IMG/VR virus record: IMGVR_UViG_3300033571_020726
Location: 16,739 to 80,738 of that record
Length of the DNA: 64,000 bases
Source of the DNA: a virus
Reading direction: 5' to 3' (one strand)
The position numbers and the translations under genes are program-made. Position 1 is the first letter of the stretch. Each line of letters begins with the position of its first letter. Below, piece after piece: positions 47,483 to 56,101 of the stretch. The notes beneath the pieces were generated by a model. That model did no database searches and was not told the DNA's origin. It saw nothing but the letters and a program-made list of their open reading frames with translations.

Positions 47483-49108
47483 ATGTCAATTAAACAGCAA
47501 CAGATAGATGAAATAGTAAAATGTGGTAAAGATCCAGCTTATTTTATCAATAAATATTTAAAAATAGAACACCCATTACAAGGTTTAATACCTTTTAAAA
47601 CATATGATTTTCAAAATGATTGTTTAGATGATTTTAATAAAAATCGTTTTAATATTATTTTAAAAAGTCGTCAATTAGGTATTTCTACTATCGTTGCTGC
47701 TTATGCAATTTGGAATGCTTTATTTTATAAAAATAAAAATATTTTAATTATTGCTACTAAATTAGCTGTAGCACAAAACTTTGTTAAAAAAGTAAAAGTT
47801 GCTATTCAAGCATTACCTCCATGGTTAATTCAATTTGCACCAATAACATCAAATAATAAACAACAAGTTGTATTTAAAAACGGTTCTTCAATTAAAGCGA
47901 TACCTACTTCTGAAGACGCTGGTCGTTCAGAAGCTTTGTCTCTTTTAATTATTGATGAAGCTGCATTTGTAAGAAATTTTGATGAATTATGGACTGGTCT
48001 TTATCCTACACTATCTACTGGTGGTAGAGCTATTATTCTTTCAACACCGAATGGCGTTGGTGGACAATATTACGATTTATGGATAGGTGCAGAACAAAAA
48101 ACAAACGAATTTAATCCTATAAAATTAAAATGGGATGTACATCCAGATCGCGATGAATCTTGGTTTGAAAATGAAACAAGAAATATGTCATCAAAACAAA
48201 TTGCACAAGAATTATTATGCGATTTTGCAGCATCAGGTGATACATTTTTCCAATCAGAAGAAATTGACTGGTTAAGATCAAGAACTAAATCTCCTATTGA
48301 AATGACAGGACCAAATCAAGATGTATGGATATGGAAATATCCTAGAGAAGGACATAAATACGTTTTATCTGCAGATGTTGCACGTGGTGATGGTGCAGAT
48401 TCAAGTGTGTTTCATATTATAAACATCGATACGAAATCAGTTGATGTTGAATACAAAGGAAAATTAACGCCTGATAATTTTTCTCAATTAATTTATGATT
48501 GGGCTAGAAGATATAATAAAGCATTGGTATGCCCTGAAAATAATACTTATGGTTATATGATTTTATCTAAATTAAATGATTTAGGTTATTTAAATTTTTA
48601 TTTTGAAAATGAGAGAATGAAATACGAGTATTTGTATTCAGTTGAAAAATCAGAATATATTTCTAAAGCAGGATTCAGCACTCAAAAAGATAGTCGTGCA
48701 AAAATTTTATCAAATTTAGAAGAAATTGTCAGAAATAAAAGATATGAAATGAATTCTATACGTTTATTTGATGAATTTAAAACTTTTGTATGGTTAAATA
48801 ATAAACCAGTCGCAATGAAAGATCATCATGATGATGCAATTATGTCTTGCGCAATTGGTTTATGGATTGCTGAAAAATATGGTTCAAAAATTACATCTAC
48901 AGAGACTTCTACTGCACATGAAATTTTAAAAGGCATGAAAATAAATCAAACATCAACAGAACAAACTATTATTAGCCCTTATTATAATAATCACTTGTCA
49001 AAACAAGTGAATCCATTTTTACCAGTGCCAATGTCTGATAGTATAATTGATATAGGTCAAAGTAAAAAAATATCAGCTTTAGGCGATTTTTCTTGGTTAG
49101 TTAAATAA
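47483..49108 (+). CDS. gp17: Large terminase subunit (gp17-like packaging ATPase-nuclease)
   Basis: 541 residues. ATPase domain: NIILKSRQLGISTIVAAYAI at the Walker A position (SRQLGIST, 62-69; T4 has SRQLGKTT), Walker B LLIIDEAAF (Asp158, Glu159), and a following ILSTPNG coupling motif. RNase H-like nuclease domain: LSADVARGDGADSS (Asp298) and KDHHDDAIMS (Asp450/Asp451). The order and spacing fit gp17-type terminases. The lysine in the usual P-loop position is replaced by Ile, leaving Arg63 as the nearest basic residue; deviant P-loops are known among terminases. Role: translocates concatemeric DNA into proheads and cuts it. Followed by portal, as in T4-like packaging clusters. Confidence 0.9.
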   Translation: MSIKQQQIDEIVKCGKDPAYFINKYLKIEHPLQGLIPFKTYDFQNDCLDDFNKNRFNIILKSRQLGISTIVAAYAIWNALFYKNKNILIIATKLAVAQNFVKKVKVAIQALPPWLIQFAPITSNNKQQVVFKNGSSIKAIPTSEDAGRSEALSLLIIDEAAFVRNFDELWTGLYPTLSTGGRAIILSTPNGVGGQYYDLWIGAEQKTNEFNPIKLKWDVHPDRDESWFENETRNMSSKQIAQELLCDFAASGDTFFQSEEIDWLRSRTKSPIEMTGPNQDVWIWKYPREGHKYVLSADVARGDGADSSVFHIINIDTKSVDVEYKGKLTPDNFSQLIYDWARRYNKALVCPENNTYGYMILSKLNDLGYLNFYFENERMKYEYLYSVEKSEYISKAGFSTQKDSRAKILSNLEEIVRNKRYEMNSIRLFDEFKTFVWLNNKPVAMKDHHDDAIMSCAIGLWIAEKYGSKITSTETSTAHEILKGMKINQTSTEQTIISPYYNNHLSKQVNPFLPVPMSDSIIDIGQSKKISALGDFSWLVK

Positions 49109-49172
49109 AAAACTATTAAATATTTTATATTTTGTTATATAATAGATATAAAATAATATTTATGGTGTTTTT

Positions 49173-51155
49173 ATGGCAAAAGAAGATAGTTTATTTAAAA
49201 AATTAACAGATTTATTTAGATCAGGACCAACTGTAAGGAAAAAAGTTAAAGCAGCTGCACATAAAAAGACGGGAAGTCCTAGTAGTCTTGATTTATTTAA
49301 AAAAAATCACAGTGATGTATATAATTCAACGATTTCAGCATATGGTTCATATGATCGTATGGCACGTTATTCAGATTTCAGTGAAATGGAATCTACACCT
49401 GAATTATCAAGTGCATTAGACATATATGCTGAAGAAACAGTATCTGCTGACAGTTATGGTAAAGTATTACATATTTATTCTGAAAATCGTAAAATTAAAC
49501 AATTATTAGAAAATTTATTTTATGATGTATTAAATGTTGAATTTAATTTGGTAATGTGGGTAAGAAATTTATGTAAATATGGCGATTTTTTCTTATTTAA
49601 TGATGTATCACCTGACTTTGGTGTAATAAATGTATTTCCTATTCCTATTGCTGAAATTGAAAGAGAAGAAGGATTTGATCCTAATGATCCTTCAGCTGTA
49701 CGTTTTCGTTGGATTACACAAGGAAATAGAATTCTAGAAAATTGGCAAATCAGTCATTTCAGATTATTAGGAAATGACGCATTTCTCCCGTATGGATCAT
49801 CAGTATTAGAAGGCGCACGTCGTATTTGGCGTCAATTAATTTTAATAGAAGATGCAATGTTGGTTTATCGCGTTATTCGTGCGCCTGAACGACGTGTTTT
49901 TTATATTGATGTTGGTAATATTCCACCTGAAAATATTGGCGATTATTTACAACAAGCACAAACGTCTTTGAAAAGAAATACTGTTGTAGATAAAACATCA
50001 GGCAAAGTAGATTTAAGATATAATCCACTATCTGTTGATGAAGATTATTTCTTGCCAGTTAGAGGTGGAGATACAGGCACAAAAATTGATACATTGGCAG
50101 GTGGTCAAAATACATCTGCTATTGAAGATGTAGAATATATTCAAAAAAAGTTATTTGCAGCATTAAAAATACCTAAGTCTTATTTAGGTTATGATGAAGA
50201 AATAGGTAGCAAGTCTACATTGGCGCAAGAAGATATCAGATTCAGTCGAACGATTCAAAGAGTTCAAAAAACAGTGTTGTCTGAATTAAATAAATTAGCG
50301 ATGATTCATTTATATTCACATGGTTATAATGAAGATGATTTGCTAGATTTTGAAATCAAATTATCAAATCCTTCAAGTATTGCGCAACAGCAAAAATTAG
50401 AGTTAATAAAAACAAAATTTGATATTGCATCATCTGTTCCAGAAGGTTTAGTTGATCAGGAATGGATTGCAAAAAATATCATGGAATTTAATAATGATGA
50501 AATAGCGCGTATTAAAAAAGGTAAAGTACAAGATAAAATTGATAATCTTAAACTTGAAGCTGTTGCATTACCTTCAGGCGATAATACAGTTGAAGGTGGT
50601 GAAGCAGGTGGTGAAGCAGGCGGCGCTGGCGGTGAAGCAGGTGGAGCTCCACCACCTGGAGGTGATGCAGGCGGCGGATTAGCTGATTTATTCGCTGGTG
50701 ATGTTAAATTAGGTTCTTTATTAGCCGAAGATGATTTAGAGGAGCAAGATGATTTATTATTTGGTGACGAAGTTATGAATTATGGAAAAATTAAGCCAAA
50801 AGGATCTAAAGATTATAAAAAACATAGCATAGGTAGAGATGTATCTGGTAAAAAAGATGTTGATAGTGCAATTAGATATGATTCAACATCAGATTTATAT
50901 GGATCATTAGGAGATAATAATAGAGGTATTACTGGGGGTTTAACTGTAACTAGTAATGATTTCAAATTAAGTAAAAGTGATATAAATCCTTTAAATTCAT
51001 CATATAATAGATCAACAGATAATCAAATGAAAAAAATATTTGATTCGATGAATAGAAATTTTGGTGATAAATTAACAATTAGCAAAAATAAATCATCTAA
51101 TTTATTAAATGAAGATAGTGAATTAATAATTATTGATAATGAAAACGAGGAATAA
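49173..51155 (+). CDS. gp20: Portal protein (gp20-like) with Gly/Glu/Ala-rich tail
   Basis: 660 residues. The N-terminal part has YGSYDRMARYSDFSEMESTP and ELSSALDIYAEETVSADSYG, an opening typical of gp20 portals. The stem and clip regions show FRLLGNDAFLPYGSSVLEGA, RRIWRQLILIEDAMLVYRVI, RAPERRVFYIDVGN, and LKIPKSYLGYDEEIGSK. These motifs are strongly conserved in T4-like portals. Residues about 474-505 are low-complexity GGEAGG/APPPGG repeats, followed by an acidic tail with LLAEDDLEEQDDLL. Role: 12-fold ring at the head vertex, DNA channel and docking for the terminase. The C-terminal extension beyond the portal core is unusual and may be disordered. Confidence 0.9.
   Translation: MAKEDSLFKKLTDLFRSGPTVRKKVKAAAHKKTGSPSSLDLFKKNHSDVYNSTISAYGSYDRMARYSDFSEMESTPELSSALDIYAEETVSADSYGKVLHIYSENRKIKQLLENLFYDVLNVEFNLVMWVRNLCKYGDFFLFNDVSPDFGVINVFPIPIAEIEREEGFDPNDPSAVRFRWITQGNRILENWQISHFRLLGNDAFLPYGSSVLEGARRIWRQLILIEDAMLVYRVIRAPERRVFYIDVGNIPPENIGDYLQQAQTSLKRNTVVDKTSGKVDLRYNPLSVDEDYFLPVRGGDTGTKIDTLAGGQNTSAIEDVEYIQKKLFAALKIPKSYLGYDEEIGSKSTLAQEDIRFSRTIQRVQKTVLSELNKLAMIHLYSHGYNEDDLLDFEIKLSNPSSIAQQQKLELIKTKFDIASSVPEGLVDQEWIAKNIMEFNNDEIARIKKGKVQDKIDNLKLEAVALPSGDNTVEGGEAGGEAGGAGGEAGGAPPPGGDAGGGLADLFAGDVKLGSLLAEDDLEEQDDLLFGDEVMNYGKIKPKGSKDYKKHSIGRDVSGKKDVDSAIRYDSTSDLYGSLGDNNRGITGGLTVTSNDFKLSKSDINPLNSSYNRSTDNQMKKIFDSMNRNFGDKLTISKNKSSNLLNEDSELIIIDNENEE
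50592..50690 (+). repeat. GC-rich low-complexity coding repeat in the portal gene
   Basis: About 100 bases of GGT/GGC-GAA-GCA units encode GGEAGG and APPPGG repeats, far more G/C-rich than anything around. A perfect 14-base palindrome GGTGGAGCTCCACC lies at 50640-50653. It could form a stable mRNA hairpin within the portal coding sequence. Most likely a slippage-grown linker. Confidence 0.7.
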
Positions 51156-51163
51156 AACTAATA

Positions 51164-52021
51164 ATGAAAAATAGAAGCCACAATAAAAAAAGAAATGTCG
51201 GCATCATATATGAACAGTTGATTAATTATATGTGTAAATGTATAATTGATAATAATGAAAATGGTGTTTCGAAAATAAGCAATGTCATAAAGGAAAATTT
51301 TAAAAAAGAAACTCAATTACATAGAGAACTAAAATTTTTTAATGCATTAATCCAAACAAAAGGTATTGATCCTAGTTTAGCGACAAATATTATTCAAGAA
51401 GCAAAAAAATCTTGTCAAAAACATTTTTCTGAAGATGATTTAGAAAAAGAAAAATCTGTTTTAATAAAAGAATTAAATTATTCTTTTGGTAAAGGAAATA
51501 TATTTGAAGCAAAGGTTAAAAACTATAAAATGTTAGCAACTGTACAGACATTATTAAATGAATGGCGAAAAGGTTCAAATTCAGACTTTCAAATTACAAC
51601 GCAATATGAAAAACAATTACATGAATGGATGACAGAAAAAGCAGATGAATCAACCCAATTAAATGAAACATATGTACCTAAAAATGTTGATGAATTAACT
51701 TTTAGAATCATGAATCAAAAATTTAATAAAAAATATGATAAAATATTGAACGATGATCAAAAAAAATTAATAAAGCTATTCGTAGAAAATAAATCAGATA
51801 CAAACATAGAACTAACTAATTTATTTGATGAAATAAAAATAAAATCAATTAAGCTATTGGAATCTTTTAATTGCAATAATAAAATTTTAAATGAAAGATA
51901 TGATATAGTTAAAAATAATGTAAAAGCTATTAGCATAAAAGATATTTCTGAAGAAAATCTTAAAAAGTTTTTAACTTTATGCAAATTAAACGACGAATTA
52001 AAAGGTGATATAAATGAGTAG
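51164..52021 (+). CDS. Unrecognised head-region protein between portal and protease
   Basis: 285 residues, mainly helical and Lys/Glu/Asn-rich. Segments: NVGIIYEQLINYMCKCIIDN, HRELKFFNALIQTKGIDPSL and YKMLATVQTLLNEWRKGSNS. No known motif. The 3' end overlaps the protease start by 8 bases. T4 has small prohead core genes (67, 68) between genes 20 and 21; this protein is larger and not recognisably related, but the place is the same, so a prohead core or portal-associated role is a reasonable inference. GAGGA at the end of the portal gene serves as ribosome binding site. Confidence 0.5.
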   Translation: MKNRSHNKKRNVGIIYEQLINYMCKCIIDNNENGVSKISNVIKENFKKETQLHRELKFFNALIQTKGIDPSLATNIIQEAKKSCQKHFSEDDLEKEKSVLIKELNYSFGKGNIFEAKVKNYKMLATVQTLLNEWRKGSNSDFQITTQYEKQLHEWMTEKADESTQLNETYVPKNVDELTFRIMNQKFNKKYDKILNDDQKKLIKLFVENKSDTNIELTNLFDEIKIKSIKLLESFNCNNKILNERYDIVKNNVKAISIKDISEENLKKFLTLCKLNDELKGDINE

Positions 52022-52622
52022 ATTATTAACTGAATGGCTTTCTTTTGATTATGATAAAAAATTGATTCAAGAGGCTAAAATTGGTGGTGGGCCACTAATA
52101 ATGAAAGGTATTTTACAAAAGGCAGATACACTTAATCAAAATGGTCGTGTATATCCAAGAATTATTCTTGAACGTGAAGTTAGAAACTATCAAAAATTTA
52201 TTAAAGAAAATAGAGCATTAGGCGAATTAGATCATCCCGATAGTTCTGTCGTTGAATTAAAAAATGCATCTCATATTATTAGAGAAGCGCATATGGAAGG
52301 TAATATTTGTTATGGTACTGTTGAAATATTAAATACACCATCAGGTAAAATATTACAATCTTTAGTAGAAAGTGGCGTTACACTAGGTATTTCATCAAGA
52401 GGTGTGGGTTCTACAAAACCACAAGGTGAATTACAAATAGTACAAGATGATTTTCAATTAATTTGTTGGGATTTTGTATCAGAACCATCAACACCTGGTG
52501 CCTTTATGATGAAAGAAGGAAAAGAAATTTCATCGAAACAATTACAAGAAATTAATTCATCATTTTTTAACAAAAGTGATAGAATTTATAGAATATTTAA
52601 TGAAATAGGAGATTGGAAATAA
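52014..52622 (+). CDS. gp21: Prohead core protease (gp21-like)
   Basis: 202 residues. It carries the gp21/S78 serine protease pattern: GILQKADTLNQNGRVYPRII, RALGELDHPDSS with His74, and VTLGISSRGVGS with Ser126 or Ser127 as nucleophile, then a VSEPSTPGAF segment. T4 gp21 has ALGELNHP and IPGVSSRGLGS at the same places. Role: after prohead assembly it degrades the scaffold and trims capsid and internal proteins at (L/I)-x-E sites. Candidate sites are seen in neighbouring products. The gene overlaps the previous one by 8 bases and abuts the next (TAA then ATG). Slightly shorter than T4 gp21 (212). Confidence 0.9.
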   Translation: MSRLLTEWLSFDYDKKLIQEAKIGGGPLIMKGILQKADTLNQNGRVYPRIILEREVRNYQKFIKENRALGELDHPDSSVVELKNASHIIREAHMEGNICYGTVEILNTPSGKILQSLVESGVTLGISSRGVGSTKPQGELQIVQDDFQLICWDFVSEPSTPGAFMMKEGKEISSKQLQEINSSFFNKSDRIYRIFNEIGDWK

Positions 52623-53003
52623 ATGTCAGATCACAGATGGCCTTCGCCAAATCATAATTACGTACCTGAATTTCAATTAAGTGGAATTCCTTATGCTGAA
52701 ACAAAAACTGTTAATAGCAGTGCAACTGTTACTTTTACATTTAATTCTGTTACAAGATGGATAGCAATTTCATCTGATAAGGATGTACAACTTGGTTTTC
52801 ATGATGATGGCTCAATACATGATTTATATTATTTTACTTGTAAAGCAGGTATGACACAAAGATTTGAATTAAAATGTAAAAAAATAGTTATAAAAAATGC
52901 AACATTAGAGAATGCAAGTGTATCTGTTTTGGCTGGCTTAACAAATGTTGCTGCAACTTCATTTCCTGATCAAAAAAACACTAATGGTTTTATAGTTCAA
53001 TAA
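52623..53003 (+). CDS. Small beta-rich protein directly after the prohead protease; possible capsid decoration protein
   Basis: 126 residues. It starts on the base after the protease stop, so translation is coupled. It opens with WPSPNHNYVPEFQLSGIPYA, followed by alternating beta strands (KTVNSSATVTFTFNSVTRWI, RFELKCKKIVIKN, ASVSVLAGLT). It looks like a single small jelly-roll or sandwich domain without catalytic residues. No T4 gene of this kind lies between 21 and 22. I infer a head-surface or vertex component, perhaps a decoration protein. I have a vague memory of this opening in other marine myoviruses, but cannot check it. Confidence 0.5.
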   Translation: MSDHRWPSPNHNYVPEFQLSGIPYAETKTVNSSATVTFTFNSVTRWIAISSDKDVQLGFHDDGSIHDLYYFTCKAGMTQRFELKCKKIVIKNATLENASVSVLAGLTNVAATSFPDQKNTNGFIVQ

Positions 53004-53024
53004 TTATTAAAGAAAGAAATTTAA

Positions 53025-53591
53025 ATGAAATTAGCATATGATGATTTAAAAGAATTAGTAAAAGAAGCATTAGTAGAAATTTTGCAAGAAGGTTTAGGTA
53101 ATATATTATCAAAAAGTAATCAACATTTAAAATATGATGATGAATTTGAAGAAGAAGTGCCTAAACAAAAAATTAAGCAGCAGCAACCACAAAAAAATAG
53201 TCAAAATATGAAATCAGTATCTGCACCATTTAATAAACAGGTACATGAAAATGTTAAAAAACAACCTACATTAACTAGTATGTATGAATCAAAAACATTA
53301 CAAAAAATGGGAAATCATTTTGAAAAACAAAAAAGTAATGAAAATGTTAAAGTTGGGCAAAAAACAATTAAAGCAATGACAGATGATCCGTTAATGGCAT
53401 CTATATTTGCTGATACAGCTCAAACTACTTTACAAGAACAATTGGTTGCTGAATCTAAGGGTGGTGTAAAAACATTTGATAATGCATCTAGAATAATAGC
53501 GAATAATGATCCTTCTGATATTTTTGGTGATGATATTGCAGGTAATTGGGAATCTTTAGCATTTTCAGCAAATGATTTAAAAAACAAATAA
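53025..53591 (+). CDS. Head-region protein with N-terminal LKELVKEAL helix tag; candidate core/internal protein
   Basis: 188 residues. The N-terminus MKLAYDDLKELVKEALVEIL is a short amphipathic helix followed by QEG, giving an I-L-Q-E step that fits an (L/I)-x-E protease site at about residue 22. The middle is Gln/Lys-rich and probably disordered (PKQKIKQQQPQKNSQN). The C-terminal part (MASIFADTAQTTLQEQ, DIFGDDIAGNWESLAFSAND) is more ordered. Location between protease and scaffold genes fits a prohead core or internal protein. T4 counterparts would be gp67/68 or IPs, but there is no direct sequence match. Confidence 0.5.
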   Translation: MKLAYDDLKELVKEALVEILQEGLGNILSKSNQHLKYDDEFEEEVPKQKIKQQQPQKNSQNMKSVSAPFNKQVHENVKKQPTLTSMYESKTLQKMGNHFEKQKSNENVKVGQKTIKAMTDDPLMASIFADTAQTTLQEQLVAESKGGVKTFDNASRIIANNDPSDIFGDDIAGNWESLAFSANDLKNK

Positions 53592-53656
53592 TTTTTATAA
53601 TTTAAAATATATATAATTATAAATTATTATTAAAAATACAATAATAGGAGAATAAA

Positions 53657-53932
53657 ATGGCTAGAAGATTAACAGATGATATTTTACGTAAAATGATTGC
53701 AGAAGAAAAGCGTCGTTTAGTAGAAACTTTAGAATTACAATTAAAACATCCTAGTGATGCTCATAAAAGAGCTAGAGAAGTGAAAGCTGATGGATTCGCT
53801 GATACAATTACATCTAAAATTGATCATTATAAGGCGATGAAATTGCAAGAATCAGAATTATTGAAACAATACATGAAATTACGTGAAGCTAGAGCTAGAT
53901 TAAAAGCTCAATTATTAAAAGATCTCAAATAA
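53657..53932 (+). CDS. Small basic helical protein in the prohead cluster
   Basis: 91 residues, continuously helical: DDILRKMIAEEKRRLVETLE, ASKIDHYKAMKL-type middle, ESELLKQYMKLREARARLKA. Highly charged, likely a coiled coil. ATAGGAG lies at the correct distance from the ATG. MIAE and LVE steps near the N-terminus are possible protease sites. Its base composition is less AT-biased, typical of the highly expressed head genes around it. Similar in size to T4 gp67/gp68 core proteins, to which no direct match is claimed. Confidence 0.5.
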   Translation: MARRLTDDILRKMIAEEKRRLVETLELQLKHPSDAHKRAREVKADGFADTITSKIDHYKAMKLQESELLKQYMKLREARARLKAQLLKDLK

Positions 53933-54000
53933 AATATTTATTTATTTATATTGCCTACATATTTATATTTAAAAACAATTTAAATTGGAGTTAAATTATT

Positions 54001-54825
54001 ATGAAAAAAGGCACATTTGCTATTACACAAAATCAGCAGGCACAAGCTTTTCATGAAATTTTTAAAAATAATGATGGCGGTGTAAGAGGAAGAATAAAAG
54101 GGATTAATAATACACCAAGTTTAGTATCTTTATTTCCTAAATCACCAATGTATGATACAAATCAGTCTTTAGAAAAAGATCGAGGCAAGTTATTTAATGC
54201 AATTGAAGAATATCAAATTGGTTCTGATAAAAAAAATGATGTTGGCAATTTAAAAGGTATTTTGGATGATGATACAGTATATCTTATGTATAAAAACGTA
54301 ATTGATGGTTATGATGCTATTAGTCCTCATGTTACAGAACAAAGTAATACATCAAATAATTATAATTGGTTATATAGAGAACAACCAATGGATATGAATT
54401 TTAATTATTTAAAGCCAAATGGTGCTGGAAGTTTTAGTCCTTCTTCTCCAACTGCAGCTGCTGCACCTGTAGGATCTAATGCACCTATTCCAAATGCGCC
54501 TGACGATAAACCTTTTTGGGGACATGCTAATTTACAAGTTCCATCAGTTAATCCATTAGAAGTTCGTGATGATCATGAAAATAAACCACAATTACAACGA
54601 GGGTCAGGCGGTTTTGGTACATCTAAGGCTGTATCAAATCGAGCATTTGCATCACAAGAAAAAATTGGATCTTATTTTACAAATGCTTATGTAAATAATG
54701 TAAATAATACAGATAGATTTAATATTTGGGCAGGAAAATCAATTGATGATGAAGCAAATGTCACAACAGGTGATAATGCTCCTTATATTGGTGATGTTGA
54801 TAACGATGGTAATCCAAAACAATAA
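54001..54825 (+). CDS. Head-cluster protein, Asn/Pro/Ala-containing, function unknown
   Basis: 274 residues. GGAG lies 10 bases before the ATG. Opening: KKGTFAITQNQQAQAFHEIF, a G/R patch (GGVRGRIKGINNTP), then SLVSLFPKSP. The middle carries a PTAAAAPVGSNAPIPNAPDD linker and the end a GDVDNDGNPKQ tail. It appears partly disordered. The next gene begins 12 bases downstream and has similar Gly/Asn/Pro character, so the two may be partners. No known family. Role inferred from location in the capsid assembly cluster. Confidence 0.45.
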   Translation: MKKGTFAITQNQQAQAFHEIFKNNDGGVRGRIKGINNTPSLVSLFPKSPMYDTNQSLEKDRGKLFNAIEEYQIGSDKKNDVGNLKGILDDDTVYLMYKNVIDGYDAISPHVTEQSNTSNNYNWLYREQPMDMNFNYLKPNGAGSFSPSSPTAAAAPVGSNAPIPNAPDDKPFWGHANLQVPSVNPLEVRDDHENKPQLQRGSGGFGTSKAVSNRAFASQEKIGSYFTNAYVNNVNNTDRFNIWAGKSIDDEANVTTGDNAPYIGDVDNDGNPKQ

Positions 54826-54837
54826 TAAGGTGAAAAA

Positions 54838-55578
54838 ATGATTTCAAGTCCTGGTAATAATGCGTCATTATATTTAGGTCATCCTGAACAACCTGTCAAA
54901 AAGCCTGGTATTGGAAAAACATTAAATATGGGTGATATTTATTCTAGCGCTGATGTTGGTGAATTTGATGATAGAGATAATCGTGAGCAAGATGATGTTG
55001 AACATTTAGATGATATTCCTTTTAATTATAAAACGAATTATTCATTAAATCCTAGATTATCGACAGCAAATCAATATGGTTCAGCTACTGCAGGTGGTTT
55101 AGGTTCATATGCAGGTGCAATAGGACAGATTGGTAATAGTGTAAGTGAAAGTATATTGAGAGAATATATTTCAGAAATGATTCTGATTGAAAATTCTATA
55201 GGTAGAATACCTGGTTATAATTACTTAGGTATTGGTAATAGTCAGGTTAAAAATAATTTAGGTTCTAAAAATGTGAAAAGTATAAATATTGTTGGTGGTA
55301 GTATGACTGGTGCTGATAATAATTTTCAAGGGTATAGAAAAACTAAAAGGCGTGGCGACGGTAAAACATTTACTGGTGGTAAAGCTATTGAATTACAAAA
55401 AAATCAAAATGATCCTGAAGGTAGAAATGTTATATCTGATCAGGAAAAATTTGAATCTGGAATCGGTATGTCTACATACGACTTATTTACTAATTGGGCA
55501 GAAGATCAAGACAATATTAATTTAAAAGATAGAAAAAAAGAAGAGAAAAAAATAAAAAATAATTCTTCTAATATTTAA
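54838..55578 (+). CDS. Head-cluster protein with internal SESILREYISEMILIE helix
   Basis: 246 residues, mostly polar and Gly/Asn/Asp-rich (PGNNASLYLGHPEQPVKKPG, LGSYAGAIGQIGNSVS). One amphipathic helix, SESILREYISEMILIENS, lies near residues 100-118. It resembles the basic helix tags at the N-termini of neighbouring proteins and contains I-S-E and I-L-I-E steps that could be protease sites. The C-terminus is strongly basic/acidic (DRKKEEKKIKNNSS). An overlapping frame at 55310-55525 is not supported. Likely an assembly or core protein; unknown family. Confidence 0.45.
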   Translation: MISSPGNNASLYLGHPEQPVKKPGIGKTLNMGDIYSSADVGEFDDRDNREQDDVEHLDDIPFNYKTNYSLNPRLSTANQYGSATAGGLGSYAGAIGQIGNSVSESILREYISEMILIENSIGRIPGYNYLGIGNSQVKNNLGSKNVKSINIVGGSMTGADNNFQGYRKTKRRGDGKTFTGGKAIELQKNQNDPEGRNVISDQEKFESGIGMSTYDLFTNWAEDQDNINLKDRKKEEKKIKNNSSNI

Positions 55579-55599
55579 TATAATAAAAAGGTTGAATTT

Positions 55600-56013
55600 A
55601 TGACTGTAATTAAACAAAATTCAATAAAAAAATTAATTAAAGAATCTGTTATTAAAAATTTATTAACAGAAATTAAAAATGATATTGAAAAAGAAGAAAA
55701 AGAAGAAAAAGAAGAATCAAAAAAACAAAATAAATCAAAAAAAGGTTCATGGCGTAAAAACAAGCCAGATCCTTTACATCATTTGAGTGGAAGTAAAAAA
55801 TCTTTTAATTCAACATCTTCTAAAAAAGAAAAATCTATTAAAAAAGATAATGAAAAAAATTTTGAAGAAGATAAAAACGAAGAAATGAAAAAGTATGGTG
55901 AAACATTTGATGATGAAGATTATGAATGTGAAGAAGATTGCGAAGATTGTGATGATTGTAATAAACAAAGATTAAAAGAGCATCAGAAAATATTGGATGA
56001 AATATTTAATTAA
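55600..56013 (+). CDS. Highly charged small protein with N-terminal helix tag
   Basis: 137 residues. The N-terminus, MTVIKQNSIKKLIKESVIKN, continues as LLTEIKND, a helical tag with an L-L-T-E step fitting a gp21-type (L/I)-x-E site near residue 24. After that the sequence is extremely charged (KEEKEEKEESKKQNKSKKGS) and ends with a Cys/Asp/Glu cluster (CEEDCEDCDDC) that could bind metal. AAAAGG is the ribosome binding site. Such a layout (tag, then a disordered charged body) is what a packaged or core protein would look like. The coding call is good; the role is inferred. Confidence 0.5.
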   Translation: MTVIKQNSIKKLIKESVIKNLLTEIKNDIEKEEKEEKEESKKQNKSKKGSWRKNKPDPLHHLSGSKKSFNSTSSKKEKSIKKDNEKNFEEDKNEEMKKYGETFDDEDYECEEDCEDCDDCNKQRLKEHQKILDEIFN

Positions 56014-56101
56014 TCTATTTTTAAATAAATAATAAATTTACAAATATATTTAATATTTAATTTATAAATTATATTATTATAATGAGACGAAAGAAGATAA
56101 T

